Origin: CBDHFF01 sp965262395
Lineage (GTDB): Bacteria > Pseudomonadota > Alphaproteobacteria > Rickettsiales > Anaplasmataceae
Length of the DNA: 64,000 nt
NCBI GenBank assembly: GCA_965262395.1
Contig: CBDHFF010000001.1
Coordinates: 56,284-120,283, forward strand
Direction: 5' to 3'
The translations under genes were made by a program, and so were the position numbers. Under the pieces are notes generated by a model that worked only from the letters and a program-made list of their open reading frames with translations, ran no database searches and was not told the DNA's origin. Shown one piece after another: positions 51,330-59,425 of this stretch. How positions within the stretch are numbered: position 1 is the stretch's first letter; each line of letters starts with the position of its first letter.

Positions 51330-52726
51330 TATACAATAACTGCTTGATAACCTAACATAACACACTTTAGTCCTACTGGAGATCCTACAACAGTGTCTAC
51401 TGTAAATCTAAGAACATCATCACAATTAATACTATAGGCAATTACGTCACCACTAGCAAGTTGTGGTCGTGCTGCTGCTGTAACACTTGACCATTCACCA
51501 CCATCAATAGTAGGTTTTACATCAAATAATGAAGCCCAACTAACTCTATTATTTGAGCTTATTTCTACATTAACTGTTAATCCAACTGACTCACCACCAC
51601 CTGGAGGTGTATTTACCATAATTTTAAAAGGAGCATCACAGTTCTCTCCCTCACCATCTGGTTTATCTCCACCATACCATGATAGTGTAAAATTATAAGG
51701 TATTCTAAATTCATATTTAACACCAGTTGTTATAGGTCTTACTTCATCAGTCATTGTTACAACAAAACTTTCAAATCTACGTGCTGAAATATTTAAAGTA
51801 TCTGTACCTGAATCACCTGCAATGGCAACACCACCAGTACCACCTGCAATTCCAGTAGAACCAGCAGTTTGTAAAGATGTAAAATTTAATGTATCAGCAC
51901 CAGAAGCAACAGGGCTAGTACCACTAATTGGAACCATAGTTGTAAAAGCATCTCCTCCCGTATCAGTCCAAGGTATATTAACAACTAATTGATTAGATGC
52001 ATTATCTGTTATACCATATGTTCTACTAGCTGTTTCTGTTTGAGCATTAGCAGCTGGAGTTGAAGCTCTAGTATATCTTAATTTTCCTAATCCTAATACA
52101 CTATTAGTCATAGCAGCGTATGTAGTATTAGGAGGACTAGACCATGTATTATCCCCTCTTAAAAAAGTCATAGTATTAGGAGTACCTGTTGCAGATAAAT
52201 CTGTTGTAACAGTATTTGTTGCTGAGACAACATTATTTATAAATGTACCATCTGCAAACGTTACAGTTTCTGCATTATCAATTTGTTGTGTAGTAGATCC
52301 ATCACTTAGTATCCAATTAGACATTGTACCTGAACCACCTCCTCCAGAACAACATGCACCATATGTTATGGTACATGATATAAATTCTGGTCTCATTGAT
52401 TGTCCACCATTTATAACAATTCTTTTAACTGGTTCAGATGTAGGATGTAGTTGTCCAAACCCCTCAGCAAATATAAGCCATTCTGCAGCATCTGTATGAC
52501 TTGTACCAGCAGCTAATGTAATTCTTATCTCATCTACAGCACTAACATCTTGTGCTCCTCTATAAAATACTTTTAAAGTAGTTGCATTATGATAACCAAA
52601 TCCTATTGGAGCACCTGCATACCATTGTTCCTTAGTAGATGATTCTTTATAATAAGCAATAAAGTTGGCCTGTTTTGGAGAGTGTACTGGCCCACCTGGT
52701 AATTGACTTGAAATTTGATTAGGCAT
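51329..52726 (-). CDS. Tail fibre protein
   Basis: This 465-aa protein has an N-terminal domain with adhesin-like β strands. After a glycine hinge (SGGGGSG, ~128) comes a fibre shaft with the motif NWILSDGSTTQQIDN … TVTFADGTFINN … NTMTFLRGDNTWSSPP, found in many Bacteroidetes phage fibres. The C-terminus is β-rich (FESFVVTMTDEVRP). It is translationally coupled to the LamG protein, which may form its distal tip. Confidence 0.75.
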   Translation of the reverse strand: MPNQISSQLPGGPVHSPKQANFIAYYKESSTKEQWYAGAPIGFGYHNATTLKVFYRGAQDVSAVDEIRITLAAGTSHTDAAEWLIFAEGFGQLHPTSEPVKRIVINGGQSMRPEFISCTITYGACCSGGGGSGTMSNWILSDGSTTQQIDNAETVTFADGTFINNVVSATNTVTTDLSATGTPNTMTFLRGDNTWSSPPNTTYAAMTNSVLGLGKLRYTRASTPAANAQTETASRTYGITDNASNQLVVNIPWTDTGGDAFTTMVPISGTSPVASGADTLNFTSLQTAGSTGIAGGTGGVAIAGDSGTDTLNISARRFESFVVTMTDEVRPITTGVKYEFRIPYNFTLSWYGGDKPDGEGENCDAPFKIMVNTPPGGGESVGLTVNVEISSNNRVSWASLFDVKPTIDGGEWSSVTAAARPQLASGDVIAYSINCDDVLRFTVDTVVGSPVGLKCVMLGYQAVIV

Positions 52727-52738
52727 AGGCTAAAAGTT

Positions 52739-53167
52739 TTAACCCCTAGTCCAACAATCCCATTCTATATGGGTTGGAGCGGTATCAAATTTAACTTTCA
52801 TACCAGTTAAAGCCTTAAGAGGCATAAATAAAAAATCTTTTGGTTTAAGTACTGCTATATTAGTTTCTGGAAAAGGTAAAAGTGTTAAAGGATCAATAGC
52901 TGTATCATTAGTTATAATAGCATTTCCCATGGACCCAAATCCTGTATTAAAAATAGCTACAATAGTATCCTTATTTACAGTTGATGCAACTATTACCTCA
53001 TCAGTGGTTGGATCAGTTGTTATACTACCTGAGCTAGAAGGATCTTCTGTTGCATAAGACGCTTGCCATCCTATTTGTACAGGATTCGTTCCTGAAGGTT
53101 TAGATATGCTCAAAGATGTATGTAACTGAGTATTTTGACTTATCTGATCTGTTTTTTTTGTTGCCAT
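52739..53167 (-). CDS. Fibre-associated β-rich protein (142 aa)
   Basis: β-rich, Thr/Ser-rich (TSLSISKPSGTNPVQIGW; MPLKALTGMKVKFDTAP), no signal peptide; ends in a WDCWTRG tail. It precedes the fibre gene by 12 nt, so it may be a fibre attachment or hinge protein. Not recognised. Confidence 0.6.
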   Translation of the reverse strand: MATKKTDQISQNTQLHTSLSISKPSGTNPVQIGWQASYATEDPSSSGSITTDPTTDEVIVASTVNKDTIVAIFNTGFGSMGNAIITNDTAIDPLTLLPFPETNIAVLKPKDFLFMPLKALTGMKVKFDTAPTHIEWDCWTRG

Positions 53168-53181
53168 AATTTTAATTTTAT

Positions 53182-53550
53182 CTATAATGTTCCGTTAGGT
53201 CCAATACTTCCACCTCTCTTAAAACCTTTGAATTGACCTGGTCTTCTTGGATTCTTATAACCTTGATAATCTATAGATCTATCATTTGCATCATTTCTAA
53301 ATATATTAGCAATCCTAGTTCCTTGTCTTCCAAACCAATTTCTTTTTTTAGGTCCTCCAAAAGGATCAGGTGCTGGTGATGGCATATCTGGCATATTTCC
53401 TGGTCCAAAATTTCCACTTTGTGCTTTAGGTAATGTGTGACTATTTCCTTGGAACATTCCTGGTACAGTATGTCCCCCATGTTTATACGGTTTCTTTTTA
53501 GGGGGTGTCATACCACCACCATAGTATTTTTTTCTCATATTATTTGGCAT
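53182..53550 (-). CDS. Basic Gly/Pro-rich virion-type protein with GPN tail
   Basis: This 122-aa protein is highly basic and Gly/Pro-rich (KYYGGGMTPPKKKPYKHGGH; KKRNWFGRQGTRI) and ends KRGGSIGPNGTL. Two more small proteins of this block end GPNKIL and GPNVL, and three of the four family-like proteins share a KRGG stretch. The shared C-terminal tag suggests one recognition step, e.g. virion packaging. Unassigned. Confidence 0.6.
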   Translation of the reverse strand: MPNNMRKKYYGGGMTPPKKKPYKHGGHTVPGMFQGNSHTLPKAQSGNFGPGNMPDMPSPAPDPFGGPKKRNWFGRQGTRIANIFRNDANDRSIDYQGYKNPRRPGQFKGFKRGGSIGPNGTL

Positions 53551-53562
53551 AGTTTCTAATTT

Positions 53563-53643
53563 TTAATTTTTACAAGTTTCTTTATGAGAACCGTCACATG
53601 AACCATCCTCAGCTTTTGTTTTACCACACGCACATTTTCCCAT
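53563..53643 (-). CDS. 26-aa CDGSH-type iron-sulfur mini-protein
   Basis: The frame starts in the stop codon of the holin gene (TAATG), so it is translationally coupled. It encodes MGKCACGKTKAEDGSCDGSH and a short KETCKN end. C-x-C-x2-T-…-CDGSH is the CDGSH signature that holds a 2Fe-2S cluster with three Cys and one His. The loop before CDGSH is one residue longer than the usual form. At 26 residues it would be among the smallest such proteins. It could bind iron or zinc rather than a cluster. Confidence 0.65.
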   Translation of the reverse strand: MGKCACGKTKAEDGSCDGSHKETCKN

Positions 53644-54038
53644 TATTTCTTTTTTGTCTTTTCAAGGGATCTACCACCAAAGTAGGCACCTATCACTGTT
53701 ATTAATACTAATTGTAGTAAGTCAGTCCACTTAGCTTCTACTACAAAGTTAATAACACCCGCATCAATAAATATTAATAATACCGTTGATATTACTAAAA
53801 ATATTAATACTAGTGGTCTAACATTTTTACTCAACCAAGAATCAGATTTCATATCTGCTTCCCATCTTGATGAGATTTCTTTTTCCATTTGAACTTCATA
53901 GCTTGCTATAAGTTCTTGTATTTTTTGTTCAGCTTCAAGTTTTTCTTCTTTAGATGTATGTAAGTTATCTATAACTCCACCCACCCCTTTAACAAGTTCT
54001 GTAGCTCCACTGCTAAATATTGTTCCTAATATACTCAT
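53643..54038 (-). CDS. Holin (GTA/3TM type)
   Basis: This 131-aa protein has a Gly-rich front, a charged coiled coil (TSKEEKLEAEQKIQELIASY), then WLSKNVRPLVLIFLVISTVL and a second hydrophobic span WTDLLQLVLITVIGAYFGGR. This matches the three-segment holins of gene-transfer agents and many phages (GAYFGGRS end). It permeabilises the inner membrane at lysis, releasing cell-wall enzymes such as the YkuD-like protein. Confidence 0.8.
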   Translation of the reverse strand: MSILGTIFSSGATELVKGVGGVIDNLHTSKEEKLEAEQKIQELIASYEVQMEKEISSRWEADMKSDSWLSKNVRPLVLIFLVISTVLLIFIDAGVINFVVEAKWTDLLQLVLITVIGAYFGGRSLEKTKKK

Positions 54039-54040
54039 AA

Positions 54041-54247
54041 TTATAATATTTTATTTGGTCCCATTGCTCCACAATCACAAGATGATCCAACCTGACCACC
54101 TCTTTTCTTTTTCCAAGGTCTCTCTCCTGCGTGCTTTTTAAAAGTCATAGCAAGATTATACTGAGGAGATCCTACTGGACAATCTGGATTAGGAGCTGGA
54201 GTACAACGCCCTTTCTTTAAGTCTTTAGGTATCCAGTTTTTTGCCAT
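54041..54247 (-). CDS. Small basic protein with GPN tail (68 aa)
   Basis: Begins MAKNWIPKDLKKGRCTPAPN, has a Cys-rich stretch (SSCDCG) and ends KRGG…AMGPNKIL. Short GPN-type tail shared with two neighbours. Gap of 2 nt to each neighbour; likely one translational unit. Confidence 0.6.
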   Translation of the reverse strand: MAKNWIPKDLKKGRCTPAPNPDCPVGSPQYNLAMTFKKHAGERPWKKKRGGQVGSSCDCGAMGPNKIL

Positions 54248-54249
54248 TC

Positions 54250-54519
54250 TTATAATACATTTGGTCCTACAGCACCTTTACCCTTACCTTTACCCTTACC
54301 TTTGCCAGCTAGAATACATCTCACTCTCTCTATTCCTTTTAGCTTTCTACAATTCCTTTTCTTTTTTTTCTTACCAGCTCCTGATTTAGTACGTTTACCA
54401 TAACTAGAAGTAGGGTTACCACTGCCACTACCACCAGAGTGAGTACCATTACTACCTCTTCCTGGTCCACTACCTGGTCCTCCTTCTCCTCCTCCTGATG
54501 ATGATAGTCCGTCTCCCAT
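54250..54519 (-). CDS. Glycine/lysine-repeat protein with GPN tail (89 aa)
   Basis: A Gly/Ser-rich front, then KKKKRNCRKLKGIERVRCIL (basic, two Cys), then (GK)n and a tail AVGPNVL. Almost certainly disordered outside the centre. The (GK)n tract is encoded with two synonymous Lys/Gly patterns, so not a simple sequencing artefact. Confidence 0.55.
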   Translation of the reverse strand: MGDGLSSSGGGEGGPGSGPGRGSNGTHSGGSGSGNPTSSYGKRTKSGAGKKKKKRNCRKLKGIERVRCILAGKGKGKGKGKGAVGPNVL

Positions 54520-54521
54520 AA

Positions 54522-54749
54522 TTATAAGTATTTATCAAATGTTCCGGATTTAACTACATCCATAAATAAAGCAAATTGTTCTTTAGTAAACTCTGTATAC
54601 CCTTCATCATCTCCACCAACCACTACTTTATCTGAGTCAACTGAGATATCAATTGCTGGGCAAGTTTTACAATTTGCACAAAATGTCATTTCAGCTCTAT
54701 TGTCTGAAACCACTACATTCTTAAGTCCTTCTAAATCTTTTACATTCAT
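54522..54749 (-). CDS. Small Cys-bearing hypothetical protein (75 aa)
   Basis: Soluble, with TFCANCKTCPAIDISVD giving three Cys, and a C-terminal helix (FTKEQFALFMDVV). The CxxCxxC-like cluster could bind metal. Part of the fibre/holin block; not recognised. Confidence 0.55.
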   Translation of the reverse strand: MNVKDLEGLKNVVVSDNRAEMTFCANCKTCPAIDISVDSDKVVVGGDDEGYTEFTKEQFALFMDVVKSGTFDKYL

Positions 54750-54763
54750 ATTATTATTATTTT

Positions 54764-55135
54764 TTATACTCCTCTGAAAAATGCATACTCTATGTCTCCT
54801 CCAGCAACAGCCATTTTTAAATCCATACCAACACTAGGAGCAAGACAAAATGTACTTGTCTCTCCAGGTAACACTCTTCCAAACACAACAGGTGCTGCTG
54901 TACTTACAATTACATAGTTAGTAGGATCTAAATTCTTAATAGTCACATATGTAGCTTTAGCAACAGAAGCTGCAATATACTCTACATCTGATGTTGTTAA
55001 AGCAATAGTAGCACTACTTACATTAGTGTTATCAAAAGTAACCGTCTGTACATTAGTATTATTTAATGTAAATAACCCACTAACAGTTCCTGCTGTAGTT
55101 TGTGTTGTTGTTATATCTAAACTTTGTGAAGCCAT
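54764..55135 (-). CDS. Small β-rich virion-type protein, paralogue of the 59-kb pair
   Basis: A 123-aa Thr/Val-rich protein with repeating TFTTQ-like strands and a terminal pattern MAVAGGDIEYAFFRGV. The 125-aa and 133-aa proteins at 59 kb end similarly (NALVEHGVFF; QVLEYGVFGV) and share a middle strand with GDW/GE-type loops. The three look like diverged copies of one decoration or fibre-cap fold. Confidence 0.6.
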   Translation of the reverse strand: MASQSLDITTTQTTAGTVSGLFTLNNTNVQTVTFDNTNVSSATIALTTSDVEYIAASVAKATYVTIKNLDPTNYVIVSTAAPVVFGRVLPGETSTFCLAPSVGMDLKMAVAGGDIEYAFFRGV

Positions 55136-55305
55136 TATATCTCAAATCCAAAATTTAAAACAATTACTCTTAATCTTTTACAAGTACAAGACTCATCACA
55201 GAATAAACATACTTTTAATTCTAATAATGTAAGTCTGCCTAATCTAATAGACATTTCATACTTTTCTTTTTTATTACCTTTGGCCCAACTGTTAATCCAA
55301 TTCAT
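55135..55305 (-). CDS. 56-aa Cys-rich protein, first gene behind late promoter 6
   Basis: Begins MNWINSWAKGNKKEKYEMS and carries CLFCDESCTC, four Cys in a tight cluster. Its stop overlaps the next start (TAATG). It lies just downstream of late-promoter copy 6, which supports it being expressed. Not recognised. Confidence 0.6.
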   Translation of the reverse strand: MNWINSWAKGNKKEKYEMSIRLGRLTLLELKVCLFCDESCTCKRLRVIVLNFGFEI

Positions 55306-55322
55306 AGTTTTTTTATTTATGG

Positions 55323-55345
55323 TTATACATATATAATATACAAAA
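55323..55345 (-). promoter_or_regulatory. Putative late promoter copy 6
   Basis: Minus strand TTTTGTATATTATATATGTA, 17 nt before the 56-aa gene, the shortest spacing of the set. It restarts transcription after the exported module, giving the holin and fibre genes their own promoter. Confidence 0.6.
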
Positions 55346-55352
55346 TTTTCTA

Positions 55353-56426
55353 TTAAAATATAACATAATTAACACCTATTTTAAAATCATGCCATTCCCG
55401 GTTCCAGTACTTATTATACTTACCTTCAACAAAACAGCCTAAGTGTTTATTAAGTTTATATCCAAAAATGAGACCACCAGAATAATCATTCCATTGATTC
55501 CCTTCCTTAAAGTTATGATAAGAATACTGATTACCGTCATTATAATGATAAGGTATCAGATTACCCCAACTGTGAAACCAGAAATTTTTAGTGTAATGAT
55601 AGAAATCAAAACCTAATACAAGACCGTGATCCCATTGAACAGGTAACTCACTTTTCTTTTTTTCAGTGTAATCCGCCAGAACCTCTGGGATTATAACAGC
55701 TTCCCACACTTCTGTGTTAGTAGCAACCACATCTCCATTTGGATTTGTGTACACCTGATTGAATACATCTACATTGTATCCTTCCTCTAAAGCAAGGTAT
55801 GTGTAGTGTAGATTCCCATTTGATAACACCCAGTCTTCTAGTGGATCGTATCCATAAGGTTCTGACACTCTTTGCACTGCTCCTATATTAAAGGATAGTT
55901 TGTTTCCAAGTTTCTGTCTATATCTCTGTGATGATTCGTAATATTCTATATCAGCAAATCCATCTTCTAGATATTCCATCTTAACAATATAGTTATTTGC
56001 TACATATCGTAAGAAATGATTCTGATCTACATAGTCATCCCCTTGTTGTCTAGCGTAGTCTATCTCAAATAAATATTCAAATCCTTTTACTTTACCAATT
56101 GTAGCAGCATCAGAGAAAGAAGTTTCTGTTCCATCGTAAAATGTATTAGCTCTATTCTCATATCCAAATCTAGCAATTTTTCTAATACCTAATGAAATAG
56201 AATAATCAAAAGGAGTTTCTACTGTAGTTGTAGTTAATCCATTCGTAACTGAATATACATCTACATTTGATACAGATGTTCCACCGTTTACTGCTCCATA
56301 GAATGTTGCAAATTTAAATGGTTTCTTTAAATCTATCTGACCAAATGAAGCAGTTGTTCCTAATATAAAAACTATTACTATTAAGAATATATAAACTAAT
56401 ATTGATATATCTTTTTGTTTGTTCAT
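55353..56426 (-). CDS. Outer-membrane β-barrel protein
   Basis: A signal peptide (hydrophobic residues ~9-27, ending ASFGQ) precedes a 330-aa β-strand-rich body with many alternating aromatic strands (GKVKGFEYLFEIDYARQ; KHLGCFVEGKYNKYWNREW). It ends in FKIGVNYVIF, a C-terminal Phe as recognised by the BAM complex. It overlaps the T9SS gene by 4 nt. It would sit in the infected cell's outer membrane, perhaps as an anchor or receptor mask. Confidence 0.75.
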   Translation of the reverse strand: MNKQKDISILVYIFLIVIVFILGTTASFGQIDLKKPFKFATFYGAVNGGTSVSNVDVYSVTNGLTTTTVETPFDYSISLGIRKIARFGYENRANTFYDGTETSFSDAATIGKVKGFEYLFEIDYARQQGDDYVDQNHFLRYVANNYIVKMEYLEDGFADIEYYESSQRYRQKLGNKLSFNIGAVQRVSEPYGYDPLEDWVLSNGNLHYTYLALEEGYNVDVFNQVYTNPNGDVVATNTEVWEAVIIPEVLADYTEKKKSELPVQWDHGLVLGFDFYHYTKNFWFHSWGNLIPYHYNDGNQYSYHNFKEGNQWNDYSGGLIFGYKLNKHLGCFVEGKYNKYWNREWHDFKIGVNYVIF

Positions 56427-58660
56427 TTTATTAATTTTTTATCTACTGTCCCATCGTCATAAATATAGAATAATAATTGATTAGTAGTCTCCTTTGTAGG
56501 TCTACCTAATAAATCAGTAATTAATAATAACTTTTTTTGTTTTGTTACTCTAGGTAATACGGGTCCAACCCAGGTTCCTTCACAATAATCATAAGTTAAT
56601 TGACATATTTCATCCCATTCATTATCACAGCAATAATCATCTACATCTATTACCCAAGCATAGCAGGGGTCATTAAGCCAATAAGGATTACCCGGACCAG
56701 TGATACAATTAGCATTATATAAGCAAGAAGCAGAGTCATTAACATTAGCCGTAATGGCATAGTTGTATGCAGATTGGTCCATACATCCTTGAACCACATC
56801 CATACACGTACCATTATCAGTATTAGCTGTTGAATCATAGTTAAGAGCAGTGCTATCAGTACAACCATAGATATAAGCAATACAACTAAAATCTTCTGTA
56901 TTGGCTTGTGGATTATAATTGAGCATACTAGGATCAGTACAGCCATAGATAAAAGGGATACAAGAGTTATTGTCTGCATTTGCTAAAGGATTAAAGTTAA
57001 ACATTAGTGAATCTGTACATCCAAACACATATGGTATACAGGATCCATCATCACAATTTGCAAGTGGGTCATAATTAAACATACTAGCATCTGTACAGCC
57101 ATATAAGAATGCTATACAAGTATCTGGAGTATTTGCTAATGAATTATAATTAAAAGCTAAAGGTTGCATACAACCTGATACTATAGGAATACATCCTCCA
57201 TTATCTACATTAGCTGTTGAGTCATAATTAAACATTATTGAATCCATACACCCAAATAAAGCTAATGTATCACAACTACCATCATCTATATCTGCTATAT
57301 ACCCTTGGGTATAATATGTTAAATATGCAGGAGACATACAACCTGGATTATAATAACACGTGGCCGCTACATTTGCAGAGACATTATAATTATATGCTAT
57401 AGAATCCATGCATCCTGTTACTACTGAATCACACTCATTACCACAATAAGTGATACCTATGTATGTATGAAAAGGCATTATTGGATCAGCAAAACCACCA
57501 GCTACATATAAAGTGGTGTCACCGGAAGAACTAATTAAACTAAATCCACACTCTATTGCTGTTCCACTAGCTTGTGCATTAACAAAGAACTTAGCTTGTA
57601 CTATCTCAGGAGCATTTAATGTTAAATAGAAAGTTTCACTAAATCCAGATCCTAAAATATAAGATGTAGTATCACCTTGTAATATATCTAATCTACTGCC
57701 CACCCATCCATTACCAGCTAGATCAAATAAAGTTAATGTATATGTACAACTATCTATATAATCCATAGTATTAGCTACAGGATCATAGTTAAACATAGTT
57801 GAGTCAATACAACCATATATTTTTAAAGTAAGGCAACTACTATCATTTTGTGTAGCTAAAGGATTATATTCTACATAATTAGGATCTATACAACCTGGCA
57901 CTGGTGGTGGAGGTGTACATGTATCAGATAGAAATATATGTGAAGTATCGGTGCCAAAGTTTGGAACATCTCCATAAACCAAGGTGTCTCCACATTGAAT
58001 AAGATAATAAGATCCATCACTCCCTCCCCACAAGCTACCAGCTAATCCATCACCATATGAATCATACATAGTTAGAGTGATTTCTCCTACAGGTAAACAA
58101 ACATTTTCAAATTGTGGTTGATAATCTGGTGCAGTTGAGTAAGGGCCACCTGCATATATTAAACTACCTGTAGAGTCATGTATCTCCCAGGTAGTTTCAC
58201 TTTGAAAATTATCTAAATTTATATTAAGTACTGCTGGTACACACGGTCCTGTTGGAGGCCCTGTGGGCATACAAGCTGGAACAGTCCTATTAGAGTATAG
58301 TCCCGTTGTAAAAGAAGGATTAGGATAATCAACTATAGTATCACCACATATGGAAACAAAATAACTACCTGGAGGACTCATACCATCTCCATAAGAGTCA
58401 TATATAACAAAAGTAATATTAGTTATAGTATCAGCTATATATAATGTATCTGTATAGGATGTATTAAGAGCAGTATAATGACCATAGTTAACATCACCTA
58501 TAATAGGCCCATTTAAACTATCAACATGCAGTACCCATCTAGTTTCAGAAGGATAAGCATCTGTATTTATATGGACAATAGCTTCCTTTTGACCAAATAA
58601 TATTAAAGGTAAACATAAAGTAAACCATATAGTTAATAATATTAATAATAATTTTTTCAT
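56423..58660 (-). CDS. Exported repeat protein with T9SS C-terminal sorting domain
   Basis: This 745-aa protein has a signal peptide (…LILFGQ, ~residue 24). Two DSYGDG-type domains (~50-125 and ~145-225) follow, with YDSYGDGM and YDSYGDGL loops. About eleven tandem ~35-residue repeats of the form GC[TM]D…NY.P.AN…DDGSC run over ~265-660, interrupted by one DLAGNGW domain. The end, LLLITDLLGRPTKETTNQLL and FYIYDDGTVDKKLIK, is a type A T9SS sorting domain. Such domains send proteins to the Bacteroidetes cell surface. It overlaps both neighbours, so the three exported proteins are made together. Confidence 0.8.
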   Translation of the reverse strand: MKKLLLILLTIWFTLCLPLILFGQKEAIVHINTDAYPSETRWVLHVDSLNGPIIGDVNYGHYTALNTSYTDTLYIADTITNITFVIYDSYGDGMSPPGSYFVSICGDTIVDYPNPSFTTGLYSNRTVPACMPTGPPTGPCVPAVLNINLDNFQSETTWEIHDSTGSLIYAGGPYSTAPDYQPQFENVCLPVGEITLTMYDSYGDGLAGSLWGGSDGSYYLIQCGDTLVYGDVPNFGTDTSHIFLSDTCTPPPPVPGCIDPNYVEYNPLATQNDSSCLTLKIYGCIDSTMFNYDPVANTMDYIDSCTYTLTLFDLAGNGWVGSRLDILQGDTTSYILGSGFSETFYLTLNAPEIVQAKFFVNAQASGTAIECGFSLISSSGDTTLYVAGGFADPIMPFHTYIGITYCGNECDSVVTGCMDSIAYNYNVSANVAATCYYNPGCMSPAYLTYYTQGYIADIDDGSCDTLALFGCMDSIMFNYDSTANVDNGGCIPIVSGCMQPLAFNYNSLANTPDTCIAFLYGCTDASMFNYDPLANCDDGSCIPYVFGCTDSLMFNFNPLANADNNSCIPFIYGCTDPSMLNYNPQANTEDFSCIAYIYGCTDSTALNYDSTANTDNGTCMDVVQGCMDQSAYNYAITANVNDSASCLYNANCITGPGNPYWLNDPCYAWVIDVDDYCCDNEWDEICQLTYDYCEGTWVGPVLPRVTKQKKLLLITDLLGRPTKETTNQLLFYIYDDGTVDKKLIK

Positions 58661-59013
58661 TAGAAATCTTCCATTAGTAGTTCATCAATTACTTCCTGCA
58701 TATCTTCTTTTGTAGCCTTCATACTAAATGATATATCAGCTTGGAATCTCTTTCTTTCTTTTCCATCCTTAAATATAACAACTGTAGGTACAACTACTAT
58801 TTCATGTTTCTTTTGTAATTTTGGAGAGGTTGCTATATCAACATATACTATGTCACAGTCTGTTAGGTCTCCAATATATTTTACTTTATTAGGATTATTC
58901 CATTCTGCATTGAAATGTGATACTACAATTTGCCCTGAGACATCTGCACTACATATTAATAAGAATAGTATTAACAAATATCCTGCAAATATTTTCCAAG
59001 TAGGATCTTTCAT
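58660..59013 (-). CDS. Exported thioredoxin-fold protein lacking the CxxC
   Basis: A 117-aa protein with a signal peptide (ending SADVSGQ) and a thioredoxin fold: IVVSHFNAEWNNPNKVKYIG where the WCxxC would be, CDIVYVDIATS, then VVVPTVVIFKDGKERKRF with the cis-Pro strand. The two redox cysteines are replaced by Asn, Asn and Pro, so it cannot act as a classical oxidoreductase. It may be a chaperone-like or binding version. Overlaps the T9SS gene by 1 nt. Confidence 0.7.
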   Translation of the reverse strand: MKDPTWKIFAGYLLILFLLICSADVSGQIVVSHFNAEWNNPNKVKYIGDLTDCDIVYVDIATSPKLQKKHEIVVVPTVVIFKDGKERKRFQADISFSMKATKEDMQEVIDELLMEDF

Positions 59014-59015
59014 TT

Positions 59016-59393
59016 CTAGAAAAATACTCCGTGTTCTACTAATGCATTAGCGTTTTGAGCATATGCCTCAATATTTACTGCTGCAGTCCATGGAAATAAT
59101 GCCCAGTCTCCTGCTGCAAGATATATTTCATCATTAGCTCCTGTTGTAGTTGTTAGGAATCTTACCCAACCAGCAGATGCATTTTTTAAATATACATATG
59201 CAGATGCTGTTGCTGTTGGTGTCCAATCTGCTGCTGTTAAAAATACTGCTGCTGATCCTATTGCTGTAGGAACAACTGTAGTTCTGGAAATTCCACCTGT
59301 AGTAACTGTAGCTACTTTTTGTACTGTAGAAGAGATTGTATCACTAATTAGTCCAGATGCTGAAATAGTGGATGTCATATTTACTTGTGCCAT
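59016..59393 (-). CDS. Small β-rich virion-type protein, paralogue A (125 aa)
   Basis: Thr/Ala-rich: TSTISASGLISDTISSTVQK, then a strand ending GDWALFPWTAAVNIEAYAQN and a tail NALVEHGVFF. The following gene has the same frame of motifs (GDWAVIPWT, IEAYGQ, EYGVFGV), so the two arose by duplication. Probably a decoration or fibre-cap subunit. Adjacent to the exported module. Confidence 0.6.
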   Translation of the reverse strand: MAQVNMTSTISASGLISDTISSTVQKVATVTTGGISRTTVVPTAIGSAAVFLTAADWTPTATASAYVYLKNASAGWVRFLTTTTGANDEIYLAAGDWALFPWTAAVNIEAYAQNANALVEHGVFF

Positions 59394-59425
59394 TTTCTTT
59401 TATTTTAAATTGTTAATTATTATTT

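Noticed and set aside
54250..54519. (GK)n tract as a sequencing or assembly artefact
   Set aside because: The tract uses mixed synonymous codons and keeps one frame to a conserved-type GPNVL end, so it looks genuine though repetitive.
56650..56979. 109-aa minus-strand frame of Leu/Ile/Val-rich sequence in the T9SS gene
   Set aside because: It is a frame-shifted reading of the tandem GC-[TM]-D repeats; the periodic Leu/Ile pattern follows the repeat unit, not a membrane protein.
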